This document shows, one piece after another, positions 23,406-32,611 of a DNA stretch of 57,887 bases. Below the pieces are notes generated by a model, which had not been told where the DNA came from, did not search any database, and worked only from the letters and a program-made list of their open reading frames with translations. How positions within the stretch are numbered: the first letter of the stretch is position 1; each line of letters begins with the position of its first letter. The position numbers and the translations under genes were made by a program. This stretch comes from Fibrobacter succinogenes (GTDB taxonomy: Bacteria > Fibrobacterota > Fibrobacteria > Fibrobacterales > Fibrobacteraceae): positions 1-57,887 of the forward strand of contig CADCBQ010000011.1 of NCBI GenBank assembly GCA_902799745.1. Reading direction: 5' to 3'.

Positions 23406-26234
23406 TTACGGCTCAATATTTAAGGTCTTGATGAGGGAGTCTATTCGTGCCGTTAGTTGTGCCGCTCCTTCTGCTGCTAGATGATCTGAGTTGTATGTCA
23501 TTTCATCGGTATAATCATGGCTTCCCATTTTGTTTTCGTCCATCAAAATGAAATTGGGATATTGCTGATTTAAGTTTGCTATTTGTTCAATGAGTTGTGG
23601 AGCTTGGCTTCTTAAAAGACCGTATCTTCCAAAAGAGCCTGTTTCCTTATAACTGGGATTCTGGGGTGTTATGACACCAATCAATGTAATGCCTTTTTGC
23701 TGGCAAGCCTCAATCATACCAATGAGAGTGTTTAAATTTTTGTCATATTCTTGAGGTTGCGATTCCATCCATGTGCTATCTCTGCTAATAATGGGATTGC
23801 CCCAACCATTTGAGGTGAAATTTGAGAAACCTCGAGTTGGCCGGAACTCGGCTGCATAGGCGGCGTTGCCCGGAGAATTGTAGGTAGCTTTTGATAAATT
23901 TTTAGGAAATTGATCTTTCCAATAGTTGTGGTTTTTGTCATAAACGTATCCTGGATAGGATTTGTACGCCGATACCCAAATCCCTGAACCAGCTGTGTGC
24001 CATCGGTCTAGATCAACTGTTGTTATGACTATTTTAGCCTTGGTCATATGAGGAAGAACATAATTTATGAGTAATTCGTAGTCTTCTCCAAGCAAGTTTG
24101 CTGTTACGGATAAATTGACTGCATAGAATGGCGGATTGATAAGGAGCGGGTTAATTCCGTGATTTGCTCGAGAGGAGCCTAAAATGATTATGTTTGCAGT
24201 ATCTTTATATTGCCATAAAAGTTCCATTTTGTAACGCCATTTTATTGCATACGGGTGGGCTTCTGATGTATTGTAATACATTCCTGCACTATCAGGATCT
24301 AGTTCAAACTCAGGCTCAGGTGAATCAATGGACTCGCTTGAGCTACTGATGTTGTTTTCTGAATTAGAACTATTCTGAGTTGTACTAGTTGCGCTACTGC
24401 TTGAATTCGATTTCACTTTTTTTATCCAAAGGTTTGGATGCCACAGTTCTTCGCCCTCGACAAGTTCTGTGATGCTATTGTCAAGCGGATTGACGAGGGC
24501 GATTTTGGTGTGTGCCCCGTTCATGTTGGTGAGTGTGGCGATAATGATTGATTTTTCACCATCGGTAGCCCATTCGGAATGGTCGAATGTGTAACCGTTC
24601 GGGGCTACGATGGATTGAATCAATTTTCCGGTACTATCTGCAATAAAGATCCTTTCATGGGTAGCGTAGCTTTTACCGACAAATTTCTTGCCCGGTTTTC
24701 CGCCGAAGTCAAGGAATGCGGTGCGCTTGGTTCCGTCCTGAGAAAGCGTTACGTTGCAAGCTTGGGCGGAATCGTACCAAACGACATTTTTCTTTGAGAT
24801 GCGTGCTCGTAGGATTCTTGCTCCGGACACTGCAAGAGACAGGTCTTTGCTGATGCCGCCATGATATGCCCCGTCGAATAGTTTCTGGGGCGTTCCGAAT
24901 TTGCCGTTTGCAAATTTTACTTGCCAGCTCGAAGTTCCCTTGAATGTTGTTTCGTCCTTGTTGTTCCCGGCGTCGTTTACGTAGATGATGACCGTGTCGC
25001 CGTTTTCAAGGACTCGCCAGCGTGGGATTGCGGCACTTTCCGCTTTGAGCTTGATTTGTTTGGGCTCGTTCTCAAGGCTTTGAACATAAATTTCCGATTT
25101 CCCGGAAACGCCTTCGAATCCGGTGCAGTAGGCAATCCAGTTGCCGTCTGGAGAAATTTCGGGGTGGTAGGCGTTGATTCCCTTTGTAATCTCTTTAATG
25201 GAAAGTGTTCCGTTTCTGTAGTCCAGGTAGGCAATGTTTTCGCTGACATCGTTGCGGAATGCTAGCTTCGCATTGTATGTCCCGGCAAGATTCTTGATGG
25301 TTTCGGGGCCGACGAGGGGTATTACGATATTGGTGACGGACATGCCGCCATCATTCATCCAAAGGGCGCTAGGAATGGAACCGAGGGCGAGTCGAAAACC
25401 GACATATTCTGCTCGTGTGGCAGAAGTTACCGAGTAGACATCCCCGCGGCTGTAAGGATTGAGTTCATTTTCGGAGAATGAGTAGCAGCCTCCCTTCACG
25501 ATCCTTTCGCCTAAATCCCCGCCGTCGGGGGCACCGGCATAGTTGGTGACGGTCGTGTCGCGGAATGCTCCCATCCAGTCGTTAACCCATTCCATGGCGT
25601 TTCCGGCCATGTCGCAGAATCCGGCGGAATCGGCTTTCATGCTGCAGACGGAGTGAAGCTTGTACTCGGAGTTTTCGCTGTTCCAACTTTTCTTTACGTC
25701 CCAAGCACGGGTTGCCGCATAGACCCATTCCGCTTCGGTCGGGAGTCTGTAGCCTTCGACATCGGCATGAAATGCGAATCCTTCTAGATTGGTGCAGTGC
25801 TTTTCGTCGTCGAAGATGGCGCTACGATAGGTGTATACGGTGTCGCGCTCTTCGAGTTTACTTTTGGCGTTTGCAAAAAGGATGGCGTCGTAGTAGGTGA
25901 TGTCGGTGAGGGGGAGACTATCGTTTTCACATTTGCCGAAGGTCTTGAGTTCTGTTTTTTTTGCTGTTTGAACGTACTCTCCGCAAGTTACCTCGTGAAT
26001 GCCCATGTAGAAGTCGTAGTCCAAAACGACTTTCATTGCCGGTTTTTCGATGGCCTTGTAGTTCTTGTCGTTGGATCCGATGGTGGTGAAACCGCTTTCG
26101 AGACGGATCATGCCTTCTGGTTCGACAAAGGTGGAAATTTCGTCGTTAGAAGAAGTCTCATTAGAATAGGCCGATTCGCTATTGCTGCAAGCAATAACGA
26201 ATATGGACAGAAATATTGTCAATAAATACTTCAT
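23406..26234 (-). CDS. TIGR02171 family lipoprotein (Fibrobacter paralogous family)
   Basis: 942 aa; lipobox SIFVIAC. The N-terminal domain (about 35-290) is a formylglycine-generating-enzyme/sulfatase-modifying-factor fold (MIRLESGFTTIGSND; VEGYRLPTEAEWVYAATR; DMAGNAMEWVNDW; GGCYSF; GFRLA). Next is a TolB-like beta-propeller (about 300-600, HPEISPDGNWIAYCTGF), a serine-rich linker (about 610-640), and a C-terminal region with GDSL/SGNH-like signatures (ILGSSRANHGI; NSDHLAAEGA). This size and architecture match TIGR02171, described from Fibrobacter succinogenes with unknown function. The linker-plus-SGNH part (about 23406-24420) is AT-richer than the rest. A TATATTTC box (26256-26263) and GAAGGGA Shine-Dalgarno sequence precede ATG 26234. 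Confidence 0.85.
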   Translation of the reverse strand: MKYLLTIFLSIFVIACSNSESAYSNETSSNDEISTFVEPEGMIRLESGFTTIGSNDKNYKAIEKPAMKVVLDYDFYMGIHEVTCGEYVQTAKKTELKTFGKCENDSLPLTDITYYDAILFANAKSKLEERDTVYTYRSAIFDDEKHCTNLEGFAFHADVEGYRLPTEAEWVYAATRAWDVKKSWNSENSEYKLHSVCSMKADSAGFCDMAGNAMEWVNDWMGAFRDTTVTNYAGAPDGGDLGERIVKGGCYSFSENELNPYSRGDVYSVTSATRAEYVGFRLALGSIPSALWMNDGGMSVTNIVIPLVGPETIKNLAGTYNAKLAFRNDVSENIAYLDYRNGTLSIKEITKGINAYHPEISPDGNWIAYCTGFEGVSGKSEIYVQSLENEPKQIKLKAESAAIPRWRVLENGDTVIIYVNDAGNNKDETTFKGTSSWQVKFANGKFGTPQKLFDGAYHGGISKDLSLAVSGARILRARISKKNVVWYDSAQACNVTLSQDGTKRTAFLDFGGKPGKKFVGKSYATHERIFIADSTGKLIQSIVAPNGYTFDHSEWATDGEKSIIIATLTNMNGAHTKIALVNPLDNSITELVEGEELWHPNLWIKKVKSNSSSSATSTTQNSSNSENNISSSSESIDSPEPEFELDPDSAGMYYNTSEAHPYAIKWRYKMELLWQYKDTANIIILGSSRANHGINPLLINPPFYAVNLSVTANLLGEDYELLINYVLPHMTKAKIVITTVDLDRWHTAGSGIWVSAYKSYPGYVYDKNHNYWKDQFPKNLSKATYNSPGNAAYAAEFRPTRGFSNFTSNGWGNPIISRDSTWMESQPQEYDKNLNTLIGMIEACQQKGITLIGVITPQNPSYKETGSFGRYGLLRSQAPQLIEQIANLNQQYPNFILMDENKMGSHDYTDEMTYNSDHLAAEGAAQLTARIDSLIKTLNIEP

Positions 26235-26255
26235 ATTTTCCCTTCTTCTTGAAAA

Positions 26256-26263
26256 GAAATATA
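26256..26263 (-). promoter_or_regulatory. TATATTTC promoter box of the TIGR02171 gene
   Basis: The predicted transcript starts near 26250, giving a leader of about 16 nt that includes the Shine-Dalgarno sequence. Confidence 0.45.
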
Positions 26264-26319
26264 AAATATTTATTGGCTTTGTCAGCTAGAAACGATTTTG
26301 GCTATTGAAAAGCTTCCTA

Positions 26320-26799
26320 TTAATAGGTTTCGCAGTAGGGCATGTCGTCAAAGGGGACTGCTACATGTTCTTTTGCGAAGTATTCCCGCAACAGGGCGTC
26401 GTTCTGTGAGAACAGTTCGTCGCCTTTTAAGAAGGATATCGCAATTTTGCAGAAACCGTTTTGCGGAATTATGACACCATGCTTTTCTTTGAGGGTGAGC
26501 GTGGTGAGAACGCTGCCGCAACCATAGCGGTATTCTTCGAGGTCTGCTTTTCCCGGTGCAATATAGGCCGAAAACAGGTTGTCTTGATCTGATGTCCAGG
26601 TTGGCTTGGCAACGATTTTTTCGCCGCCGAGTTTGATTTGCTGTTTATATCCACCGCTGCAGAAACCGATTGGCTGACGGAATACGCCGACAACGCCTGT
26701 TTTGGGGGCGTTGAACGTATCCTTGTTTGCGACGGAAAGAGATTGGGCGCAGGCAGTTAATAAGATGCATGCGGCAAGAATGAGGTATGCTTTGAACAT
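26320..26799 (-). CDS. Small lipoprotein of unknown function
   Basis: 159 aa. The signal peptide ends in a lipobox (ILLTAC). The mature part has several cysteines (GFCSGGY, YGCGSV, GFCKI, MPYCETY), suggesting disulfides. No family is recognised. ATG 26799 has an AAGGAG Shine-Dalgarno sequence 6 nt upstream. It starts 17 nt after the RluA-type gene ends and is probably co-transcribed with it. Confidence 0.75.
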   Translation of the reverse strand: MFKAYLILAACILLTACAQSLSVANKDTFNAPKTGVVGVFRQPIGFCSGGYKQQIKLGGEKIVAKPTWTSDQDNLFSAYIAPGKADLEEYRYGCGSVLTTLTLKEKHGVIIPQNGFCKIAISFLKGDELFSQNDALLREYFAKEHVAVPFDDMPYCETY

Positions 26800-26816
26800 T
26801 TTGTTCTCCTTACAAA

Positions 26817-27881
26817 TTATTCATGTTTTAGACGAATTGGCTTTAGCTGGTCCACGACGCTTTGCAGTTCCTTAGGAAGTGGGCAATCAAGCACGATTTT
26901 ATCGCCGTGCCACACAAATTCCAGGCGGCAGCTGTGCAAGAAAAGACGGTGGAGCCCGAGTTGCTTTTTGACTTCGCGGTTGAGCGCGAAATCGCCGTAG
27001 CGGGTGTCGCCGAGGAGCGGGTGACCGATGCTTGCAAAATGGGCGCGAATTTGGTGCATACGGCCCGTTTCGAGTTTGATTTTCACGAGGTCATAGCCTT
27101 CGTAATGCTGCTTGACGCGGTAATGCGTGATTGCCTTCTGGGCGTCCTTACCGGTTTCGCCGACCTTCATTTTGCTGCCCTTGGCGGCATCGGTACGGGT
27201 GAGCGTTTCGTCGATGGTTCCCTTGTCTTTTTTCAGGTTGCCCTTGACGAGCGCGTAATAGAATTTGTCGACTTCGTGTTCGCGAATCATGCGCGTAAAG
27301 TCGCGGAGCGTGTCGCCGTGGAGGGCGGCGATAATCATGCCCGAGGTTTCCTGGTCGAGGCGGTGGGCGATGGTGGGCTTAAAGTCGAGCCCTTCGCGGC
27401 GGCCCCATTCCCACAGGTATTCTACAAGGCTCTCGCCGGGGCGAGTGCCGGAGCCCGGTTGGCTTGCAAGGCCCGAGGGCTTGTTCACGACCACATAGTC
27501 TTCGGTTTGAATGACAATGTCGAGTTCCTTTGCGCCCCAGCCGGATTGTTTTTCGGCAGAAGAGGCGCTCTTGCCCCAGGTCGATTTAGCTTTTGCAAAA
27601 CCTGCGTTAGATTTTGCTTCTTCGTTTTGGCTAGCGGGGAATTGGATGACATTGGTGGCGCCTTGGGAATCCGCATCGACGCTCTTAAAGTTCTCATAGA
27701 TGCAGACGGTGTCGCCTTCTTGCAACATTTGATTCGCCTTGCCCACAACGCCATTCACACGGACTTTCTTCTTGCGGATGACAGCGAAAAAGACTGACAG
27801 CGATTCGTCGGGGAATGCCTTGCGCAAAAAACGGTCGAGGCGCATGTTGGCAAAGTTGCGGTCAATGACTCGGGTAATCAT
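26817..27881 (-). CDS. RluA-family 23S rRNA pseudouridine synthase with S4 domain
   Basis: 354 aa. The S4 RNA-binding domain (about 13-62) is followed by an unusually long, low-complexity linker (about 66-118, rich in Ser/Ala/Lys) and the catalytic domain. The catalytic motif HRLDQETSG (Asp near residue 175) is intact. IVVNKPSGLxxxPG and RMHQIRAHFASIGHPLLGDTRYG also fit RluC/RluD-type enzymes that modify 23S rRNA. The precise target cannot be told from the sequence. The start overlaps the stop of the FAD gene (ATGA), so the two are translationally coupled. Confidence 0.93.
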   Translation of the reverse strand: MITRVIDRNFANMRLDRFLRKAFPDESLSVFFAVIRKKKVRVNGVVGKANQMLQEGDTVCIYENFKSVDADSQGATNVIQFPASQNEEAKSNAGFAKAKSTWGKSASSAEKQSGWGAKELDIVIQTEDYVVVNKPSGLASQPGSGTRPGESLVEYLWEWGRREGLDFKPTIAHRLDQETSGMIIAALHGDTLRDFTRMIREHEVDKFYYALVKGNLKKDKGTIDETLTRTDAAKGSKMKVGETGKDAQKAITHYRVKQHYEGYDLVKIKLETGRMHQIRAHFASIGHPLLGDTRYGDFALNREVKKQLGLHRLFLHSCRLEFVWHGDKIVLDCPLPKELQSVVDQLKPIRLKHE

Positions 27882-29482
27882 AAGCTTTCCTTTTTCGCGT
27901 AGTGGGCGAGTCGCACGCCGTCGGCGGCGCTAGTGACGATTCCGCCGGAATATCCGGCGCCTTCGCCGAGCACAAACAGGCCCTTGGTATTCACGCTTAC
28001 AAGCGTTTCGTTGTTGCGGCTCATGCGCAGCGGGCTACTCGTGCGAGTTTCGGGGGCGACAATCAGGCCTTCTTCGATGAATCCAGGAATCTTCTTGTCA
28101 AAGTTCTGGAAACCTTCGGCGAGGCTTTTGCAAATGGTTTTGTCCATCCAGTCCCACAGATTGCTTTGTACAAGCCCGCAAGGGTAGGTGGATTTCGGGA
28201 GCGATTTATCTTCGCGGTGGGTGAGGAACGCCTTGATGGTTTGGGCCGGAGCGGCATAGCTCTTGCCGCCGACCGTGTAGGCGTCGCTTTCAATTTTGCG
28301 CTGGAATTCAAGGCCGCCGAAGAGCTTGTCGCTTGCGGCAATGGGCACGGCGATGGCGCCGTTGGCAAAGGGACCGTTGCGGCGGCTGTAGCTCATGCCG
28401 TTGGTGGCAAGGGTCCCGGGCTCCGAGGCGCAGGGCACCAGAACGCCACCCGGGCACATACAGAAACTGTAGGCGCTGCTCGTTTTGTTCAGTGTCGGGG
28501 TGGCGAGGAAATATTCGGCGGAACCCGTGAGCTTGGTATCTATATTCAGGCCCAGCTGGCGCATGTTGATGAGCTGCTGCGGGTGCTCGACGCGCACGCC
28601 CATGGCAAAAGCCTTGCTTTCGAGTGCTGCGCCACGGGCGTGGAGCATTTCGTAAATGCTCCGGGCAGAATGCCCGACGGCGAGCACCAAGGCTTCGCAG
28701 GTTTTCCAGTTCGCCTGAGAATTGGGCGTTGAAACGTCTCGCAGCTGGATCGCCGCAATGCGGCCATCCTTAATCTCGATGTCTTCAAGTGCGGTGCTAA
28801 AATGAATCTTGCCACCGAGCTTTGCAATTTCGGCGCGCAGCTCTCGCAGCAATAAAACGAGTCGGTCCGTGCCGATATGTGGCTTGGCGAAGGTCACGAC
28901 AGATTCGTCGACTCCAAAGTCGACCATGTCGTGTAGAACCTGTTCCACGAACAGGTTCCGGGTGCGGGTGTTGAGCTTTCCATCGCTAAAGGCCCCCGCA
29001 CCGCCTTCGCCAAAAAGCACGTTGCTGTAGGCGTTAAAATTCCGGTCAACAAAGAATCGGCGAATATCGCGGAATCGTTCTTCAACGCATTTGCCCTGTT
29101 CGTATAAATCGACTGCAAAACCTTTCCGCAGCAAATGCAAGGCCGCCCAAAGGCCACTAGGACCTGCGCCAATCACATCGACATGGCTGGGCATCGCGAC
29201 GCTGTTTTTTTGCGGATCGGTCTCTAAACTTTCTTTGTCACGCGTTGCCGCTACAAGTCCTTTGGCGTGATTCCCCGTGGCGCGGATTTCGCGTTTCAAG
29301 TCGAAAATCACGTTGTAAGACCACTTGGGGTCTCCTTTGCGACGGCTATCCAACGAAAAACGCTCCACCTGCAAATTGAAGATTTCTTCGGGATGCAGGC
29401 GGAGTTCCTTGGCCAAAGCCTCGCGGTACTTGCCTTTCTTGGCAAGTGCAACGCTTAGTTCTCTGTAGCGGTAGGTGAACAT
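27878..29482 (-). CDS. FAD-dependent oxidoreductase (COG2509-type)
   Basis: 534 aa from ATG 29482, with GGGGGTG immediately upstream; a TTG and a GTG slightly further upstream are less likely. An N-terminal extension of about 100 residues (MFTYRYRELSVALAKKGKYREALAKEL) precedes the dinucleotide-binding motif VIGAGPSGLWAALHLLRKG, and GEGAGYSGGIVTSAADG closes the FAD site. This is the layout of uncharacterised FAD-dependent dehydrogenases often found next to RNA-modification genes. The substrate is unknown. It overlaps the pseudouridine synthase gene by 4 nt, which hints at a functional or expression link. Confidence 0.88.
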   Translation of the reverse strand: MFTYRYRELSVALAKKGKYREALAKELRLHPEEIFNLQVERFSLDSRRKGDPKWSYNVIFDLKREIRATGNHAKGLVAATRDKESLETDPQKNSVAMPSHVDVIGAGPSGLWAALHLLRKGFAVDLYEQGKCVEERFRDIRRFFVDRNFNAYSNVLFGEGGAGAFSDGKLNTRTRNLFVEQVLHDMVDFGVDESVVTFAKPHIGTDRLVLLLRELRAEIAKLGGKIHFSTALEDIEIKDGRIAAIQLRDVSTPNSQANWKTCEALVLAVGHSARSIYEMLHARGAALESKAFAMGVRVEHPQQLINMRQLGLNIDTKLTGSAEYFLATPTLNKTSSAYSFCMCPGGVLVPCASEPGTLATNGMSYSRRNGPFANGAIAVPIAASDKLFGGLEFQRKIESDAYTVGGKSYAAPAQTIKAFLTHREDKSLPKSTYPCGLVQSNLWDWMDKTICKSLAEGFQNFDKKIPGFIEEGLIVAPETRTSSPLRMSRNNETLVSVNTKGLFVLGEGAGYSGGIVTSAADGVRLAHYAKKESL

Positions 29483-29500
29483 CACCCCCAAATTTAAAAA

Positions 29501-32500
29501 TTAGAACAAGTAATTCACGCGGACACCGCCGTAAATGTCCTTGTATTCGTCGCTCAAGTTATCCGGGCGGTAGTAAAGGGCTGCGCCTGTGTACCAATCG
29601 GTGCTCAGACGTTTCGTGTGGTTCACTCGCAGATTCACGCTTCCCAGCACATCCATTTCGGTTTCGTCTTCGTTAATGTTGTTTTCTTCCCAGTCAATGG
29701 TCAGGTAACGGAATTCTCCAGAAATGCCCAGAACCAGGAATCGATTCAGGAATGAAATTTCGAGTTCGTCGGCAACCGTAAATTCGCGTTCGGTCATGTC
29801 GTTACGCTCGTAGCTTTTAAGGCGGGGCGTAAAGCCAAAATAGTTCTGGATGTTATTCAAATTGGTCGTTGCCGAAAGCGGGTATGTCTGTTCAAAATAG
29901 TTCGCGCCGCCAAAGTAGTAACCCATCTTTGCCCAGGTTTTGTTCGAAAGGTCCATGCCGTCAATCAAGTCATCCTTGTAGAACTTGGAATCATCGGAGC
30001 GGAGAGTCCAGCGACCGCCGGCTCTGAATGTGGTCTTGAACGCTTTAACGGAAATATCCAGATTCCAGGTGTTCTTGTAGATCCTTTCCTGAAATTTAGA
30101 GGCTAGGTAATCTGTGTCATAAAGTCCCATGTAATGCGCCCAGCGAGCAGAATCCACCTCGGTAATCGTTTCTCCGTCAATGATTTCGGTTGTTGCGTTG
30201 CCCATGCGTGCGGCAAACCAATCATCTTTATAAATACCGTCTTCCAGAATATAGTTGCCACGGAGTTGGTAGGGACGGTACTGGGTGCGGTATTCCAGAT
30301 TGTATCCGACATTCACGTCGATGTTCTTTCCAATCTTGAAATCGTTTCCCAAAGTCCAGTTCTGGATGTATTTGGTTCGGTCATAATCCAGTTCGTGATT
30401 TTCGAACCATTCGGAATTTTCGTTGCTGTAAAGCCCCCACTTGGTACCTTCGCCAAGGCCGAAAAGATTGTTTTGCCCGTCTTTCGCGGCATTTTCGATA
30501 TTGATGGCATATCCAAAGTGGAGTGTCCAGAAGTTAGTGATAATCTGCTTGATGTCGGCGCCAAATTCGCGTGTGTCCGAAAGCTGGTCTGGAGAACCGG
30601 CGCTGTAATAGTCTTCGCCAATATACTTGATGTGGCTAGAAATAGAGGTCTTGTAAAAACTCCCGTAGAATGAAAGTCCGAATGCAATGTTCTGATTGCC
30701 CCAGTTGAGCCCCATAACGCGGTCATCGTCTCGGTCGCTGTCGTAGTTTTTCTTTAGTGTCTTGGCTTCGTGAATCAAAGTACGCAAGGAATCGCGCATT
30801 TGACTGCGGTTGAGCGTTGTGTTTTCGCCAAAGATTTCTTCAAGTTCTTCTGCCGAAATAGAATTGATTTTGTTCTCGTTGATCATCAATTGACGGAGCT
30901 TGGTCATCGATGCTGTGCTGATTCCGGCTTGGGTAAACACTTGGTTGATTGCTCGTTCCCTGAAAACATCGGCAGTGTCGGCACGGCCAACAGCAATTTG
31001 TCCGTTCAGTTCGATGTCGCCGGGGTAGAATAGCCAGTTTCCATCGGCGTACAAAGTGAGTGATTGCTGTAAGGGTTCGCTTGTAATGGTGGTACGGCTT
31101 CCGCCATCGCGCAGGAGCGGGTCATGGATTTCGTCGTCGGCGTAAATGGCGCCTAGGCTAACGTCAAATTGGCGGATGGGTGCCCATTTGACCGATCCTC
31201 CGTAAGCAAGTCGCTGTGCCTGGGCTTCGCCCTCTTCGATATAGTTCTTGTAAATATCGGGGTGGCGATCTCCAATCAAATAGGGCTTGCGGTTCTCTCC
31301 AAAGAATCCGTTCAACTCTAGCACGGGCTGGTTGGCGTTATTCTTGAGGAGCGAAAGCGTGTAGCCGACACCAAAGACCGGGAGCGATGCCATGTAGAGT
31401 TCACCACCGATTTTAGTAAAGTCACCCAATACAAGTTTGTTGTAGTTGTCGGTGTAGGTCAGCGTAATCGGGTCCGGCGAGAAATAGTTCCAGGAGTTGG
31501 CGGAAATGTCTGCGTTGAACTCGATGGATTTACCGTCGGTCGATTGCATTAGCAGGTAAATGCTTGCGTCTGTTCCAAAACCGGGAACCTGGAAACTATT
31601 CGAGGTTCGTTCTCCATTCACCTTGCGGGTCTTTATGTGATGGTAGTGGTTGTCGAGTGAAACGCTTCCGATAAGGTTCCAGGGGTTTTGTGTGGAATCC
31701 GCCTTGTTTTCATTGGCCTCTTTTTGGGCAATCAAGTTTGCAATCTTGTCGTTTGCATTAACCGGACGGCTTTCGATACCTGGAATTTCGGGACTTGCGG
31801 GGAGTGTCTGTGCGACACTGTTATAGTCCTTGTTGAATTCGGTCTCGTTTCCTCCGATGCTTTCAATGACTCCTTTTTCCAAAACATCCGCGGAGCTTGC
31901 ACCTACTTTGTTGTCTTTTACCTGACTATTGGCAAATGACAATTGGTTGTTGGACATATTCAAAACGGCATGTGAGTTCTTTTCAAAATTTGCCGAGGTC
32001 ACTTCTGTAATGGCGAGCGGTCCGTTGTATAAGGCGACGTTGTTCTCAAGGAAATAGACGTCAAAAATATTGGCGTCGCTGTAGCTGTCAATGTGGACTG
32101 CGGCACCGTTGTTCTTGGTGAACTGCGTCCCGCTGATAGTCACCTTTGAATTCTTGGCGTATACGCCGCGGCTCGAGGTCTCTTTAATTCTGCTAGACAG
32201 AATACTTGCCTCGCTGTTTTCAATGGCAATGCCGTTTTCAGCACCGATGATAATGGAACCTCTGATTTCAGATGGCTCGTTGCCGGTAATAAAAATACCC
32301 TTCCAGGCTCCGTCTTTGGAATTGCCTGCAGAAACGAATTCGATTTCGTTGTCGTCTAAACCCGCTGCAACAAATTGGCCCTTGACATAAAGACCTGTTC
32401 CTGGTGCGAATTGAAGTTTTACGCCCGGTTCTATAACGAGAACCTGGTTTTGTTCAACTGTGATATCTCCGGTGACGGCGTATGGAGATTGGCCAACTCT

Positions 32501-32611
32501 GATAAATCCGTGGACAGAACCGCTTAGCGGTGTTCCTTGAACCGACGGTTCTTGGGCATACGCAAAAACGGTCGTTAGGGCGATAACTGAAAAAAGAAAA
32601 CCGTTTTTCAT
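29501..32611 (-). CDS. Large outer-membrane protein: beta-helix N-terminus plus predicted beta-barrel
   Basis: 1036 aa with a signal peptide (FAYAQ). Residues about 40-250 form a right-handed parallel beta-helix of the pectate-lyase-fold/NosD type (GVKLQFAPGTGLYVKG; GIAIENSEASILSSRI; GVYAKNSKVTISGTQF). From about 320 to the end, alternating amphipathic strands rich in Tyr/Trp/Asn and a final YGGVRVNYLF suggest an outer-membrane barrel. No enzymatic motif is seen. The ATG shares its A with the TAA of the FecR-domain gene upstream (TAATG), so the two products are made in concert. The function is unknown; a surface-exposed substrate-binding barrel is an inference. Confidence 0.75.
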   Translation of the reverse strand: MKNGFLFSVIALTTVFAYAQEPSVQGTPLSGSVHGFIRVGQSPYAVTGDITVEQNQVLVIEPGVKLQFAPGTGLYVKGQFVAAGLDDNEIEFVSAGNSKDGAWKGIFITGNEPSEIRGSIIIGAENGIAIENSEASILSSRIKETSSRGVYAKNSKVTISGTQFTKNNGAAVHIDSYSDANIFDVYFLENNVALYNGPLAITEVTSANFEKNSHAVLNMSNNQLSFANSQVKDNKVGASSADVLEKGVIESIGGNETEFNKDYNSVAQTLPASPEIPGIESRPVNANDKIANLIAQKEANENKADSTQNPWNLIGSVSLDNHYHHIKTRKVNGERTSNSFQVPGFGTDASIYLLMQSTDGKSIEFNADISANSWNYFSPDPITLTYTDNYNKLVLGDFTKIGGELYMASLPVFGVGYTLSLLKNNANQPVLELNGFFGENRKPYLIGDRHPDIYKNYIEEGEAQAQRLAYGGSVKWAPIRQFDVSLGAIYADDEIHDPLLRDGGSRTTITSEPLQQSLTLYADGNWLFYPGDIELNGQIAVGRADTADVFRERAINQVFTQAGISTASMTKLRQLMINENKINSISAEELEEIFGENTTLNRSQMRDSLRTLIHEAKTLKKNYDSDRDDDRVMGLNWGNQNIAFGLSFYGSFYKTSISSHIKYIGEDYYSAGSPDQLSDTREFGADIKQIITNFWTLHFGYAINIENAAKDGQNNLFGLGEGTKWGLYSNENSEWFENHELDYDRTKYIQNWTLGNDFKIGKNIDVNVGYNLEYRTQYRPYQLRGNYILEDGIYKDDWFAARMGNATTEIIDGETITEVDSARWAHYMGLYDTDYLASKFQERIYKNTWNLDISVKAFKTTFRAGGRWTLRSDDSKFYKDDLIDGMDLSNKTWAKMGYYFGGANYFEQTYPLSATTNLNNIQNYFGFTPRLKSYERNDMTEREFTVADELEISFLNRFLVLGISGEFRYLTIDWEENNINEDETEMDVLGSVNLRVNHTKRLSTDWYTGAALYYRPDNLSDEYKDIYGGVRVNYLF

